DNA from: Neobacillus cucumis
GTDB lineage: Bacteria > Bacillota > Bacilli > Bacillales_B > DSM-18226
Length of the DNA: 64,000 nt
Reading direction: 5' to 3'
NCBI RefSeq assembly: GCF_016107705.1
Contig: NZ_JAEHGC010000007.1
Location: 186,001-250,000, forward strand
Below are positions 50,800-59,868 of this stretch, one piece after another. Numbering within the stretch: position 1 is the first letter of the stretch; every line of letters begins with the position of its first letter. Below the pieces are notes generated by a model that was not told where the DNA came from, searched no databases, and worked only from the letters and a program-made list of their open reading frames with translations. A program made the position numbers and the translations under genes.

Positions 50800-50983
50800 G
50801 GTTTCACCTCATTTAAATAGATTAAAAAATACACTTTTAGGATTCGTTATTATCCCCTTGAATATTTATACTCTTTATAGATTCTCGAGAATATTCCTTA
50901 TGACCCTAAACTTCAAATACCCTCTTTTTTCCGCACTTTCAGGTTTCACCGCTCGGTTTAGACCTGAATAAGCTAATAAAAAA

Positions 50984-51009
50984 AGTTGATCATTCATGAA
51001 AAATCAACT
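50984..51009 (-). terminator. Weak minus-strand hairpin
   Basis: AGTTGAT (50984-50990) pairs with ATCAACT (51003-51009); seven Ts follow on the minus strand. No minus-strand gene is upstream. Confidence 0.4.
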
Positions 51010-51069
51010 ACCAGAGGGTGATGCCTTATTAGACATTTTGAAGGAAAATGGGTATGGGGGGAACAGAAA

Positions 51070-51498
51070 TTGAAGGTTTACCGGGTAAAAGGCACGGATA
51101 ATAAAGTAGAATTATTAGAAATAACGAATGATGGGATTGTGAAGGTTAAAAATTTAGCAACCAATGAGATCATTGAAATTTCAGAACAAGCCTTTGAAAT
51201 CGCATTTGAACCAACAGAATATAAATTTATTGCTTCTGTAAGTCCAAAGGCACAAGTGCAAAAACAAGAAATTACACTAGCGGATATTGATTTTATGATC
51301 GAAAACGCACAAATAGAAATCGTTGAGCTTTTTGGCAAATGTACAATGGTTGCGGTTCAGCTGGCAAATGGTTTTGTCCTTACAGAATCAACTACGAGCC
51401 AAGATGCAGCACATTACAATAAAGACGCAGATACCCAGATTTGTTTAGAACGGATCAAACAAAGAATTTTGGAATTAGAAGGCTACAAATACCAATAA
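51070..51498 (+). CDS. Gp49-like phage-type protein with an N-terminal extension
   Basis: The C-terminal half (about 65-142) matches the phage Gp49 family: ITLADIDFMIENAQIEIVEL, FGKCTMVAVQLANGFVLTES, DAAHYNKDADTQICLERIK, and the terminal LELEGYKY. The N-terminal half is an additional beta-rich domain. The family's function is not known. Start is TTG 51070 with GGGGGGA seven bases upstream. It stands alone, with no other phage genes nearby, and ends at a good terminator. Confidence 0.75.
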   Translation: MKVYRVKGTDNKVELLEITNDGIVKVKNLATNEIIEISEQAFEIAFEPTEYKFIASVSPKAQVQKQEITLADIDFMIENAQIEIVELFGKCTMVAVQLANGFVLTESTTSQDAAHYNKDADTQICLERIKQRILELEGYKYQ

Positions 51499-51506
51499 TA
51501 ATAAGT

Positions 51507-51540
51507 GGGGCTAGTGATGTGAAAATCACTGGCCCTTTTA
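51507..51540 (+). terminator. Terminator of the Gp49-like gene
   Basis: GGGCTAGTGA folds on TCACTGGCCC (ending 51535) with one G-T pair, then TTTT. Confidence 0.75.
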
Positions 51541-51570
51541 GTCGACTGTTATTTTAATTTTAATTAGTTG

Positions 51571-51600
51571 AAAAGACCTCTAAGTGGATGGTCTTTTTTT
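51571..51600 (+). terminator. Second plus-strand terminator-like hairpin
   Basis: AAAAGACC (51571-51578) pairs with GGTCTTTT (51590-51597), then TTT. It may be a back-up terminator. Confidence 0.55.
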
Positions 51601-51695
51601 AGTTAAATTGGATGGTTATCATTCCATCCGGTTGCGATATGATTTAATTATAAAAAAGTAGAACTCTAACGAAAGTAAATTTTAAGAGGTGCAGC

Positions 51696-51890
51696 ATGAA
51701 TATATTGATAGGTTTGGTTATCTTTATTTTAATTATTTCTGCCGTTTTGACATTATTCATAACCGGAAAACCCGATGAAGACTACAGTAAATCCACAAAA
51801 AGAAATACAACAAACTTAACCTTAATTTATGTAGTCATTATTTTAATCGCGCTGATTTCACTAGGAATCTATATTTGGTTAACATTATAA
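51696..51890 (+). CDS. Small two-helix membrane protein, 64 aa
   Basis: Starts MNILIGLVIFILIISAVLTL with an AGAGGTG site upstream. Two membrane helices (about 3-22 and 43-62) flank a charged cytosolic or external loop (GKPDEDYSKSTKRN). Family not recognised. It precedes yfmQ by 48 bp on the same strand and may be co-transcribed. Confidence 0.65.
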   Translation: MNILIGLVIFILIISAVLTLFITGKPDEDYSKSTKRNTTNLTLIYVVIILIALISLGIYIWLTL

Positions 51891-51937
51891 TGCAAGGTCC
51901 CCTGCTTAATTAAATAGATAAACGGAGTTGATGAAAG

Positions 51938-52369
51938 ATGACATGGGCTGTGATTTCGATTGTTCTCGTCAGTATTTTCAAAATTTTAATGACCTGTCTT
52001 CCAACCGGTCCAGTGGAATGGCTGATCAATAAATTTCAAATTCATACAAAACTTACCAACATGAATGTCACCGTTACCTTTGACGGGAAACTACTTGAGG
52101 GTGAAAACAAAATAGGAGTACTTCAATCATTTAATGAGTCTACCTTTTTAAAGAAGCACTATATTTATCCAGGAACAGAGGAATTATATTTACACCCAGA
52201 GAACAGTGAGCCCCCCTTCGTCATTGAAACTAAAGAAGGTAAAAAAGATGTAAGGTTATTTGTCTACTGTTCCAAACACAATGTAGAGGTAGTCAAACAG
52301 TACAAGAAAAAGGTAGTAGCCTATCAACTACTTTCAAAAAGCCTTCAAAAATGGTCTTTTTCTGCATAA
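51938..52369 (+). CDS. yfmQ: YfmQ-like protein
   Basis: The 143-aa protein has an N-terminal hydrophobic anchor (WAVISIVLVSIFKILMTCLP) and segments that recall YfmQ of B. subtilis from memory: LEGENKIGVLQSFNESTFL, YIYPGTEELYLHPENS and VKQYKKKVVAYQLLS. Function unknown. It is followed by a clear terminator. Confidence 0.7.
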   Translation: MTWAVISIVLVSIFKILMTCLPTGPVEWLINKFQIHTKLTNMNVTVTFDGKLLEGENKIGVLQSFNESTFLKKHYIYPGTEELYLHPENSEPPFVIETKEGKKDVRLFVYCSKHNVEVVKQYKKKVVAYQLLSKSLQKWSFSA

Positions 52370-52380
52370 CGAGATTAAGT

Positions 52381-52411
52381 AAAGGCGGTCTAATAAATGA
52401 CCGCCTTTTCT
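52381..52411. terminator. Bidirectional terminator between yfmQ and the MocR gene
   Basis: AAGGCGGTC (52382-52390) pairs with GACCGCCTT (52399-52407), followed by TT; A-rich on the other side. Confidence 0.82.
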
Positions 52412-52419
52412 AATTCTTA

Positions 52420-53856
52420 TCATTTTGTAACAGCATTCAAAGCATCAGCAAATCTTTTGATTCCTTCATGGATATTTTCTTCTTTTTCCCTTGAAAAAGT
52501 AAATCGAACAAATCCCTTCTCTGAGCCCATTGTCAAGCCGGGGACATAGATGACTCCTCTTTTAATGGATTCCTCCAGCAATTGATTTTCATTCACTTCC
52601 TTTTTTATCCTACACCAAATATGAATTCCACCGTTAGGAACGTAAAATTCTACCTGATCTTTTAAAAAAGTCTGAAGGCTGTCGACAACTTGATCTCTTC
52701 TGATTTCTAACTGCTGCACTAAATTTATTATATGAAATTCAAAATCACTGGAATCTAAAAAGGCATTAGCGATCCATTGCGTATAACTTGCATGTCCATA
52801 ATCAACCTGCTGCTTAGCATCTGATAACCGTTCAATCACTGCCCTAGGACCGATAATCCAACCAATCCTCAGACCTGAAGCAACAATTTTCGTTAATGAG
52901 CTAATATATAATACATTTCCGTTCCGGTCTAATGATTTCAGTGTCTGCATCTTTTCCCCTGTAAAAGAGGTTAAACTGTACGGATCATCCTCTACAATCG
53001 GAATTCCATATTCGGAGGATATCTCCAAAACCTTTTTTCTTCTTTCCTCCGACATTAATGTACCTGTGGGATTTTGATAAATAGGATTCATAAAAATCAT
53101 TCGGATTCGATGTTTTTTATACAATGTGGTTATGTCGTTTGGGTTTATCCCTTCATTATCCATTTTTAAAGAATAGGTTTTGATTCTGGCTGATTTAAAA
53201 ACAGGCAGATTATAATGATAGGAAGGATTTGCAATCGCAACGGCGTCTCCAGGTTTTAATAAACATTGGACGACAAGATGCAAAGCTTGCTGTGCCCCTG
53301 ATGTAATTAAGATCGATGATGGGTTCGTTTCTATACTGCGAAACTGTTTCACATGATTCGTTAGCGTTTGCCGGAGTATGACATTCCCCTGGGGATGGTC
53401 ATATCCCAAGGTTCCGATAAACGATCGATTAGAGGTAATCTCTCTTAGGGAGGTCATTGGAAAAAGATCCTGAGACAATTCCCCACTGGCTAAATTAATC
53501 AGATTTTGCTCGACCATTTCTTTATGAATTCGTTGAGTGACAGGCAGATTAGGTAAAAACGATCCTGCCTCAATATACCGGTTCCAACTTGGAATCCGTT
53601 TCTTGGTCATCCCCCAAATATCTTTGCTGACCGTTGTTCCACTGCCTCTATTCCGATCAATTAGACCATTGGCTTCCAATTCGTCATAGGCAGCAATAAC
53701 CGTGCTTCTGTTGATTTTAAGCTCTTTCGCTAAACCTCTTTCAGAAGGCAGTGGTTTATCAGGAGGAAAAGTTCCATCTGCAATCCCGTTTTCAATATAG
53801 ACAGCAAGTTGTTTATAAATTGATATTTTCGATTCTCGATCCGGTTTCCAATCCAT
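52420..53856 (-). CDS. MocR/GntR-type regulator with aminotransferase domain
   Basis: N-terminal GntR winged helix (ISIYKQLAVYIENGIADGTF, LPSERGLAKELKINRSTVI) and a pyridoxal-phosphate aminotransferase-like domain with the Schiff-base Lys in SSLTKIVASGLRIGW. Unlike the pdxR gene at 30756 it has no B6 synthesis genes beside it, so its target is unknown. MocR proteins often control the divergent neighbour; here the upstream gene is on the same strand, which leaves autoregulation as the simplest guess. Confidence 0.88.
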   Translation of the reverse strand: MDWKPDRESKISIYKQLAVYIENGIADGTFPPDKPLPSERGLAKELKINRSTVIAAYDELEANGLIDRNRGSGTTVSKDIWGMTKKRIPSWNRYIEAGSFLPNLPVTQRIHKEMVEQNLINLASGELSQDLFPMTSLREITSNRSFIGTLGYDHPQGNVILRQTLTNHVKQFRSIETNPSSILITSGAQQALHLVVQCLLKPGDAVAIANPSYHYNLPVFKSARIKTYSLKMDNEGINPNDITTLYKKHRIRMIFMNPIYQNPTGTLMSEERRKKVLEISSEYGIPIVEDDPYSLTSFTGEKMQTLKSLDRNGNVLYISSLTKIVASGLRIGWIIGPRAVIERLSDAKQQVDYGHASYTQWIANAFLDSSDFEFHIINLVQQLEIRRDQVVDSLQTFLKDQVEFYVPNGGIHIWCRIKKEVNENQLLEESIKRGVIYVPGLTMGSEKGFVRFTFSREKEENIHEGIKRFADALNAVTK

Positions 53857-53942
53857 TTGTTACATCCTTTATTTCAATTTACTCTTTAAAACTATTGTAT
53901 ACTTTTTCAAGGTCAAAAAAAAAGCATTTGAAATAAGAAACA

Positions 53943-53970
53943 AGGGTCAGTGTTTGTGATCACTGACCCT
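53943..53970 (-). terminator. Terminator overlapping the DUF1232 stop codon
   Basis: AGGGTCAGTG (53943-53952) and CACTGACCCT (53961-53970) pair perfectly; the TGA of the minus-strand gene (53960-53962) lies in the hairpin and a T-rich tract follows. Confidence 0.7.
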
Positions 53971-54346
53971 GTATAATTTGATATCCCTTTACAATCAGCC
54001 AAAGGATAAAAAGGCTCCAAATGCTGATGATAAGTGAACCAGCTACCCAATTTTTTGGCTTTCCGTTTTTCAGCATTTCTTCTGCTTTCAGTTCACAATC
54101 AGAAATTACATTTATAGGAATCATCTTTAGGGCAAGCATAATTCCTAATGGGACAATAATGATATCATCGAGGTAGCCAAGGATTGGTATAAAATCGGGG
54201 ATTAAATCAATGGGACTGAAGGCATAGGCAACAACACCAGCCGTAAACGTTTTGGCATACCAAGGAACCCTTTTATCTTTGCATGCAAAGTAAAGAATAA
54301 ATATTTTTCGTTTCAAATTTTTTGCCCAAGTTTTTATTTTACCCAT
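53960..54346 (-). CDS. DUF1232 (YkvA-type) membrane protein
   Basis: The DUF1232 signature is VPWYAKTFTAGVVAYAFSPI DLIPDFIP (shown in two parts) followed by LGYLDDIIIVPLGI. A second membrane helix closes the C-terminus (SLIISIWSLFILWLIV). Function unknown; members are small helical membrane proteins. The start is ATG 54346 (MGKIKTW, 128 aa), six bases after AAGGAG; the upstream ATG lacks such a site. Confidence 0.85.
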   Translation of the reverse strand: MGKIKTWAKNLKRKIFILYFACKDKRVPWYAKTFTAGVVAYAFSPIDLIPDFIPILGYLDDIIIVPLGIMLALKMIPINVISDCELKAEEMLKNGKPKNWVAGSLIISIWSLFILWLIVKGYQIIQGQ

Positions 54347-54624
54347 GTTTTTCTCCTTAAAAAATGAACAATTTCTCATATAGTATGCGAATTTTATTCT
54401 ATCCGTTAGTATTGACCACTCCTGACATAGTTCAACTGAATTTTATACACTAGCAAAGCATGGCCTCCAAGTGTCTTTATATTCAAAGATTCCCATTTCG
54501 ATTGATTTTCTAACCTGTATTCCAAAATCCACCTTAAGAGATCGTTTTCTGAACAGTTTTTTTCGGTTAATTTCTCCTAATAAACTACAATAAAATTATC
54601 CAATATTTCCACCTAATATTAACA

Positions 54625-55053
54625 TTAATTCTTCCCCATTTTCACCCACCGCCATGAACGTTTCATTAAGTGCATCGAGATTCCAAATAACAGCAATGCA
54701 TCAATTGTGTGCAGCGCCCGCAGGTATCCGGAAAAAGTTTGAATCGTCATATGCTGTAAGGATGTAAGAACAAAAAGACTTAAAGGCAGCCAGCGGAGGC
54801 CCCCACGTATTCGTCCGAAAAATGATAAAAGAAATAAGAGTAACGCGATCGCCTCAAAATAATTAGCGAATACTCGATGTAGCTGCCAATCACTAGAATT
54901 CACAAACAGGCCCAATCCTGCGAAAAATACTTGAAGGATTACACAAATAAAATAAACAGCAGCCAGTCCTCCATATAGAAATCTTACTGTGCGGATCCTG
55001 GTAGATCCTTGAATTACCTCTTCATTTTGCACTTTTCTTTTTTTATTTTCCAC
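54625..55053 (-). CDS. DUF6220-like four-helix membrane protein
   Basis: After a basic N-terminus (ENKKRKVQNEEV) four helices follow: FLYGGLAAVYFICVILQVFF, a second around 65-80, WLPLSLFVLTSLQHM and a last near 115-132. His residues in WQLHRVFANYF, LQHMTIQ and LHTIDALL occupy positions often used for heme or quinone binding in small b-type cytochrome-like proteins; this is a resemblance only. It is 38 bp downstream of the DUF2269-like gene and probably co-transcribed. GTG start after AGAGGAG. Confidence 0.7.
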   Translation of the reverse strand: MENKKRKVQNEEVIQGSTRIRTVRFLYGGLAAVYFICVILQVFFAGLGLFVNSSDWQLHRVFANYFEAIALLLFLLSFFGRIRGGLRWLPLSLFVLTSLQHMTIQTFSGYLRALHTIDALLLFGISMHLMKRSWRWVKMGKN

Positions 55054-55091
55054 TTCTCTTTTCTCCTCTCATTTTTAAGTTTCATCTCTTT

Positions 55092-55589
55092 CTATTTTCG
55101 CTGTCCCCATGGCTTAAAAACGGATATCACGAACATCGAAACAAGTGAAATGACTTGTAGGATGATTCCACACCAGAGCTGCCATTTATTCACTGTAAAA
55201 GCTGGATCGAAAAAGATATTTATTCCATCCTTGGTGGTCAGCGTGATTGCTTTTAACGTTAAACTATACATCGCAATGGGACCCAAAAAAATCGAGAGGA
55301 GTGTCAACCCTTCCTTTACGATAATCCAGTAAAATTTGAACAATCCCCATTGCGTCAGCACCGATAGTAATATTCCAGTTACTACGGCGCCAATTGTTGA
55401 AGCACGAACGGATGTCTTTGCAAGCACATGCATACTGGAATAACATGCTTTCAACACATTTACATCGTTTGTATTTGCAGCCGTTATACTTAGAATCAGA
55501 AAAACAATAGAAACTCCTAACATAATGGCCGAAAACATTAAATGAAGAATCAACAGCCATTTTCTCTTGGTCAGGCTTAATCTTCGCAT
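55092..55589 (-). CDS. DUF2269-like four-helix membrane protein
   Basis: A 165-aa protein with four helices and the conserved-type N-terminus KRKWLLILHLMFSAIMLGVS, a middle helix with VRASTIGAVVTGILLSVLTQWG, and the C-terminal FKPWGQRK. It heads the operon with the DUF6220-like gene. About 60-90 bases upstream lies a four-hexamer array that also precedes the OmpR-type two-component operon at 59.5 kb, so this pair may be a target of that system. Start follows GGGAGATC. Confidence 0.7.
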   Translation of the reverse strand: MRRLSLTKRKWLLILHLMFSAIMLGVSIVFLILSITAANTNDVNVLKACYSSMHVLAKTSVRASTIGAVVTGILLSVLTQWGLFKFYWIIVKEGLTLLSIFLGPIAMYSLTLKAITLTTKDGINIFFDPAFTVNKWQLWCGIILQVISLVSMFVISVFKPWGQRK

Positions 55590-55641
55590 TCTATGGATCT
55601 CCCTTCTAAATCTATTTCCATTAATAATGTTACGCGTTGGG

Positions 55642-55680
55642 TATAAAAGGACTCTAAAGCAAATCTAAAAAAAGTATAAA
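55642..55680 (-). promoter_or_regulatory. Four-hexamer, 11-bp phased array, copy 1
   Basis: On the plus strand TATAAA (55642), TCTAAA (55653), TCTAAA (55664) and TATAAA (55675) start exactly 11 bases apart. The stretch 55652-55680 is 28/29 identical to 59533-59561. It lies 53-91 bases upstream of the DUF2269-like start. Tandem hexamers at one helical turn are the usual target form of OmpR-type regulators. Confidence 0.65.
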
Positions 55681-55841
55681 AAATAGAAAGGATTCGGCAG
55701 TAAAATCTTAATAAATAGGGAAAAAAATCTTAGAAAAGAAGTGAAAATGTTAATACGCCCTTTCAATAATGACGAAATTATTATATTATTATATTATTTT
55801 AGAAAAACAACAACATTAAATATTTCAAAGGAGCAATTTGT

Positions 55842-57194
55842 ATGCAACAAAAAATACCATTTTCAACGTATGCTGTCATTGGTACGATGTTGTTCGGACT
55901 ATTCTTTGGTGCGGGTAATTTGATCTTCCCCATCCAGATGGGACAGCTTGCTGGTACAAACTTTTGGCCGGCATTGATTGGATTTTTAATCACAGCTATC
56001 GGTCTTCCCTTTATGGGGATCCTAGCAATTGGTCTATCTGGAAGCAATGGCTTGCGAGATTTAGCTAATCGCGTACACCCAATATTTGGAGTCGTTTTCG
56101 CAATGGCTTTATACTTAACAATTGGACCGTTTTTCGCTATTCCACGTACAGCAACGGTACCTTTTGTTGTAGGGTTTGAACCATATATTAATCCAGAGCA
56201 CACCAGTTTATATCTCGGACTCTTTAGCTTTTTATTTTTTGCAATTGTCTATTATTTTTCATTGAATCCAGCAAAAATTATGGACTATATTGGCAAATAT
56301 TTAACACCTGCGTTTTTAGTGTTTTTATTCGTATTAATTATCATTGCCATCGTCAAGCCAATGGGTCACTTTAGTAAACCGGCAGGCGACTATAGCGGAC
56401 TTGCTTTTATAACAGGCTTTAAAGAGGGCTATAACACTATGGATGCCCTTGCCTCCCTCGCATTCGGTATTGTTGTCATCAATGCAATTAAGGGACAAGG
56501 CATTACGGATCCAAAATCAATTGCAAAAGCAACGTGGAAATCAGGCATTTTTGCGATGGGACTAATGATGCTCATCTACGGACTCATTACCTACATGGGA
56601 TCATCGAGTGTATCAGCGATAGGGAAATTCGATAATGGTGGTCTGATATTTGCTGCGGTCTCTCAATACTATTTTGGATCATTCGGAAACATTTTACTGG
56701 CAATTATTATTGTACTCGCTTGTTTAAAAACAAGTATCGGACTGATTACATCATGCAGTGAATTTTTCCATGAAGTATTTCCGAAAGTAAGCTATAAATG
56801 GTTTGTGGCAATCCTTTGCCTTGTATCGTTTACGATTGCTAATTTCGGCTTAACTAATATCATTCAATTTGCAGTTCCAGTATTAATGTTCTTGTACCCG
56901 CTGGCCATTGTTCTTATCTTATTAGCACTATTCTCACCATTATTTGGTAATAAAAGAAGCGTTTATGCAGTAACCATGCTCCTAACATTTTTTGTAAGTA
57001 TCTTCGATGGCTACAGCACATTAGTCAGCAGCTTACCGGGAGCTACAATTGCTTTATTCGAATCGATTAAATCGTTTTATGTAAATTATTTACCGCTCTA
57101 TGATATTGGTCTTGGATGGATCTTACCAGCAGTTGTTGGTGCCATTATCGGCTATTTATGGCCAACACGTTTAAAAAAAATTGAAATACGATAA
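55842..57194 (+). CDS. brnQ: Branched-chain amino-acid transporter
   Basis: Twelve-helix LIVCS-family sodium- or proton-coupled symporter for leucine, isoleucine and valine, 450 aa. Family segments: MLFGLFFGAGNLIFPIQMGQ in helix 1, GPFFAIPRTATVPFVVGFEP, and TMDALASLAFGIVVINAIK. Start follows AAAGGAG. It is monocistronic between the array at 55.6 kb and a strong terminator. Confidence 0.95.
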   Translation: MQQKIPFSTYAVIGTMLFGLFFGAGNLIFPIQMGQLAGTNFWPALIGFLITAIGLPFMGILAIGLSGSNGLRDLANRVHPIFGVVFAMALYLTIGPFFAIPRTATVPFVVGFEPYINPEHTSLYLGLFSFLFFAIVYYFSLNPAKIMDYIGKYLTPAFLVFLFVLIIIAIVKPMGHFSKPAGDYSGLAFITGFKEGYNTMDALASLAFGIVVINAIKGQGITDPKSIAKATWKSGIFAMGLMMLIYGLITYMGSSSVSAIGKFDNGGLIFAAVSQYYFGSFGNILLAIIIVLACLKTSIGLITSCSEFFHEVFPKVSYKWFVAILCLVSFTIANFGLTNIIQFAVPVLMFLYPLAIVLILLALFSPLFGNKRSVYAVTMLLTFFVSIFDGYSTLVSSLPGATIALFESIKSFYVNYLPLYDIGLGWILPAVVGAIIGYLWPTRLKKIEIR

Positions 57195-57196
57195 CT

Positions 57197-57239
57197 AGAA
57201 AAGGGCTATCAAATCTTTGCAATTTGATAGCCCTTTTCT
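57197..57239. terminator. Bidirectional terminator between brnQ and the response regulator
   Basis: An 18-bp perfect stem: AGAAAAGGGCTATCAAAT (57197-57214) with ATTTGATAGCCCTTTTCT (57222-57239). Confidence 0.92.
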
Positions 57240-57286
57240 AATCTTTATTATTTTTGTACTGAAAACCTTTCCCTTTTTCCAGGCAA

Positions 57287-57979
57287 TTAAACATTAAATC
57301 TATAACCAACACCCCAAATTGTCTCGATATATTGCGGTTTAGATGGATGGAGTTCGATTTTTTCACGTAATTTTCCAATATAAACCGTAACAGTGGCAGT
57401 ATCCCCCATCGAATCAAGTCCCCAGATTTTTTCAAATAACTCCTCTTTGCTGAACACCTGGTTTGGATGTTGGGCCAAAAATAACAGTAAATCATATTCT
57501 TTCGACGTAAATGAGATTTCTTTTTCATTAACGAACACCTTTCGAGATAACTGATCTATTCGAATGCCAAGTATTTGGATTTCATTCTTTTGTCTCGTCT
57601 GGTTATCTGTGATCAATCGGTCATACCTTGATAGATGAGCTTTCACTCTGGCAACTAACTCCCCTACACTGAATGGTTTCGTCATATAATCGTCTGCCCC
57701 ATGTCCAAGTCCGCGGATTTTATCAATTTCTTCTTTTTTGGCGGAAACGATTAGAATCGGGATATTCTTCACTTGACGGATTCTTCTGCAAATTTCCAAG
57801 CCGTCCGTATGGGGAAGCATGAGGTCAAGAATGATTAAATCATACTTCGTTTCAAGAGCCATATTAAGACCAATATCGCCACTTGTAGCGATATCCACTT
57901 TGAACCCACTAGTTTCTAAATAATCTTTTTCTACCTCCACAATCACTGGATCATCCTCGATGATTAAGATTCGTTTCAC
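57287..57979 (-). CDS. OmpR/PhoB-family response regulator
   Basis: Receiver domain with E8-D9-D10 acidic pocket, phospho-Asp52 (LILDLMLPHTDG) and Lys in DYMTKPFS. The C-terminal winged helix (about 135-230) includes FTSKEYDLLLFLAQHPNQVF and TVTVYIGKLREKIE. GTG start overlaps the kinase stop (GTGA), so they are translated together. This type binds tandem direct repeats, which fits the phased arrays at 59523-59561 and 55642-55680. Confidence 0.93.
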   Translation of the reverse strand: MKRILIIEDDPVIVEVEKDYLETSGFKVDIATSGDIGLNMALETKYDLIILDLMLPHTDGLEICRRIRQVKNIPILIVSAKKEEIDKIRGLGHGADDYMTKPFSVGELVARVKAHLSRYDRLITDNQTRQKNEIQILGIRIDQLSRKVFVNEKEISFTSKEYDLLLFLAQHPNQVFSKEELFEKIWGLDSMGDTATVTVYIGKLREKIELHPSKPQYIETIWGVGYRFNV

Positions 57980-59433
57980 TTGTGTTCACCCTCCTTTGTG
58001 GTTTTTAGCATTGTAAAATAAATGCTAGTCCCTTCACCTATTTGGCTTTCTGCCCAAACACTTCCCCCCTGCCCTTCAATTATCTGTTTGACAATCGCTA
58101 GTCCTAGTCCGGTTCCTCCTGTGTTTAAGTTCCTTGATGGGTCTGCACGGTAAAAACGATCAAAAATATGAAGAAGCGCCTCGCTATCAATTCCCGGCCC
58201 ATTATCCTGAATGCGTACAAGTGCTTTGTCACCATCTTCGAGTAATGATATCCAAATTTCCTTTTGTTCCTTATCCATATATTTTAAGCTGTTATCGATA
58301 ATATTCATCAAAACCCGATACAGCTTTTCGCGGTCAGCTATCACTGGAATGGGATTGCTACTTTCAGAATAGATTATTCCGATTTTCTCCATTCTTGGGT
58401 CAATGCGTAATTCTTCCACCCAATCGCGCAAATAAGCATTTATGTCCATTGTTTCCAAATGAAACGGCAGCCGTTTCAAATCCAGTTTGGAATACAGCAT
58501 CAATTCATCAATTAATTGGTCCATATCTTCTGCCTTTTTTGCGATCATATTGATATATTTTTCCTGTTTTCGTGCAGAATCGGCGATTCCGTCCTGTATG
58601 CCTTGAACACAAGCCTTAATCCCGGTAATCGGGGTTTTTAGGTCATGCGAAATATTGGAAATTAGTTCTTTCCGGTTTTCTTCATATTGGACTTGAAGCT
58701 GGATTGAATCGCTTAACCGGTTACGCATTTCTTCAAACGAAGCTGCCAATTCTCCAATTTCATCCTTTCGTTTCACCTTCAACTCATAGTGTAGATTACC
58801 TTCTTTTATTTGCTCAGCAGCCCGTTTTAAGGTATACAAAGGTTTAATAAAACTACGGGAAACGATAAAGGTAAGAAAACCATTGGTTAGCCCGATAACG
58901 AAAAGCAAGGACATGATAAGCAATGGGAAAAATTTTCTTGCTTCGTTGAAAAAGGGGTTTAAATCAGAAATTAGGTATACAGTGCCGTTTGAGTGATTGC
59001 TAAACTTGATATTGTATTTTTCAACTGAATACCGACTTCTTCCCCAACGTTCTTGTCCTTTACTTGATGACAGCTCTTGAAGAGGCTGCTTAAGGTTAAG
59101 TCTGTCAACAAATGGAGAAGAGAAGGTAACTTGATTATTTGCCATGACAACCAGACCTGAATGCAATATGTTCATTCTTTTATCTGTATTTATTAGAAAA
59201 TCGCTGTTAGTAAATCTGTCAGGATCAGTATGTGCCATAAATTTCACACCAGCAATTAGGTCGCGACGTTGATTTGCCATTTCCCAAAATACGGGCATTC
59301 GCCTCCCACCGCCGGTTCCTGCCATATCTTTATAAAAAGCTGAAAACAGCGTTGTTGCAATGAACCCAAACATGATGATGGGAATAAAGGTCATAGCAAC
59401 GTAAGAAAGCAATAATCTCGTTTTAATGGACAT
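57976..59433 (-). CDS. Membrane sensor histidine kinase with HAMP domain
   Basis: Class I kinase: helix 1 (about 5-28), an extracytoplasmic domain (30-170), helix 2 (LLIMSLLFVIGLTNGFLTFI), HAMP linker (PLYTLKRAAEQIKEGNLHYE), phosphoacceptor ISNISHDLKTPITGI, N box NIIDNSLKYM, and GTGLGLAIVKQI. The start is ATG 59433 (MSIKTRLLLSY, 485 aa), seven bases after AAGGAG. First gene of the two-component operon. The signal is unknown. Confidence 0.92.
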   Translation of the reverse strand: MSIKTRLLLSYVAMTFIPIIMFGFIATTLFSAFYKDMAGTGGGRRMPVFWEMANQRRDLIAGVKFMAHTDPDRFTNSDFLINTDKRMNILHSGLVVMANNQVTFSSPFVDRLNLKQPLQELSSSKGQERWGRSRYSVEKYNIKFSNHSNGTVYLISDLNPFFNEARKFFPLLIMSLLFVIGLTNGFLTFIVSRSFIKPLYTLKRAAEQIKEGNLHYELKVKRKDEIGELAASFEEMRNRLSDSIQLQVQYEENRKELISNISHDLKTPITGIKACVQGIQDGIADSARKQEKYINMIAKKAEDMDQLIDELMLYSKLDLKRLPFHLETMDINAYLRDWVEELRIDPRMEKIGIIYSESSNPIPVIADREKLYRVLMNIIDNSLKYMDKEQKEIWISLLEDGDKALVRIQDNGPGIDSEALLHIFDRFYRADPSRNLNTGGTGLGLAIVKQIIEGQGGSVWAESQIGEGTSIYFTMLKTTKEGEHK

Positions 59434-59522
59434 ATAAAATCTCCTTAAAGTCGGTTTATTTATAACCAATTGAATCCTTTTAAATTTTAGTTTATAACTT
59501 AAACTTCATCATACCCAACATA

Positions 59523-59561
59523 TCTAAACCACCTCTAAAACAAATCTAAAAAAAGTATAAA
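59523..59561 (-). promoter_or_regulatory. Four-hexamer, 11-bp phased array, copy 2
   Basis: TCTAAA at 59523, 59534 and 59545 and TATAAA at 59556 are spaced by exactly 11 bases on the plus strand, 90-128 bases upstream of the kinase start. It is the probable autoregulatory site of the two-component system and is nearly identical to the array at 55642-55680. Confidence 0.65.
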
Positions 59562-59727
59562 TATTGGGGTCATACCCCTTTTATTGTTACCATACAAAAT
59601 TTGAATTTAGAAACTGTCTATAAAATTCAAAAATCCTCCTACTTTCTAACCTTTTTTGAAAGGTGCCCTTCCAATATTACTTTTTTTACATATTTTGTTA
59701 TTAGCTGGTGAAAGCGGGTTCGATAGT

Positions 59728-59829
59728 ATGTCTGATGGTGTAGGTGGAGGCGCATTTGCCTTAATCGTTGTCTTGTTTATCCTGCTAATCATTGTAGGGG
59801 CAGCTTACATGGGTGGCGGATTTTATTAA
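59728..59829 (+). CDS. YjcZ-type micro-protein, 33 aa
   Basis: Starts [20 protein letters not shown] and ends [10 protein letters not shown]: a glycine-rich head, one membrane helix with the (A/S)[16 protein letters not shown] pattern and an aromatic end. This is the YjcZ/YhcB-style family of tiny sporulation membrane proteins. The ribosome site is weak. It is paired with a paralogue 39 bp downstream. Confidence 0.8.
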   Translation: MSDGVGGGAFALIVVLFILLIIVGAAYMGGGFY

Positions 59830-59868
59830 AAAGTGAATTCCAATTTCTAATGAAAAGGGGGACTCCCC

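Noticed and set aside
59566..59578. GGGGT-CAT-ACCCC mini hairpin as a member of the GGGGTC repeat family
   Set aside because: Only five base pairs; likely chance.
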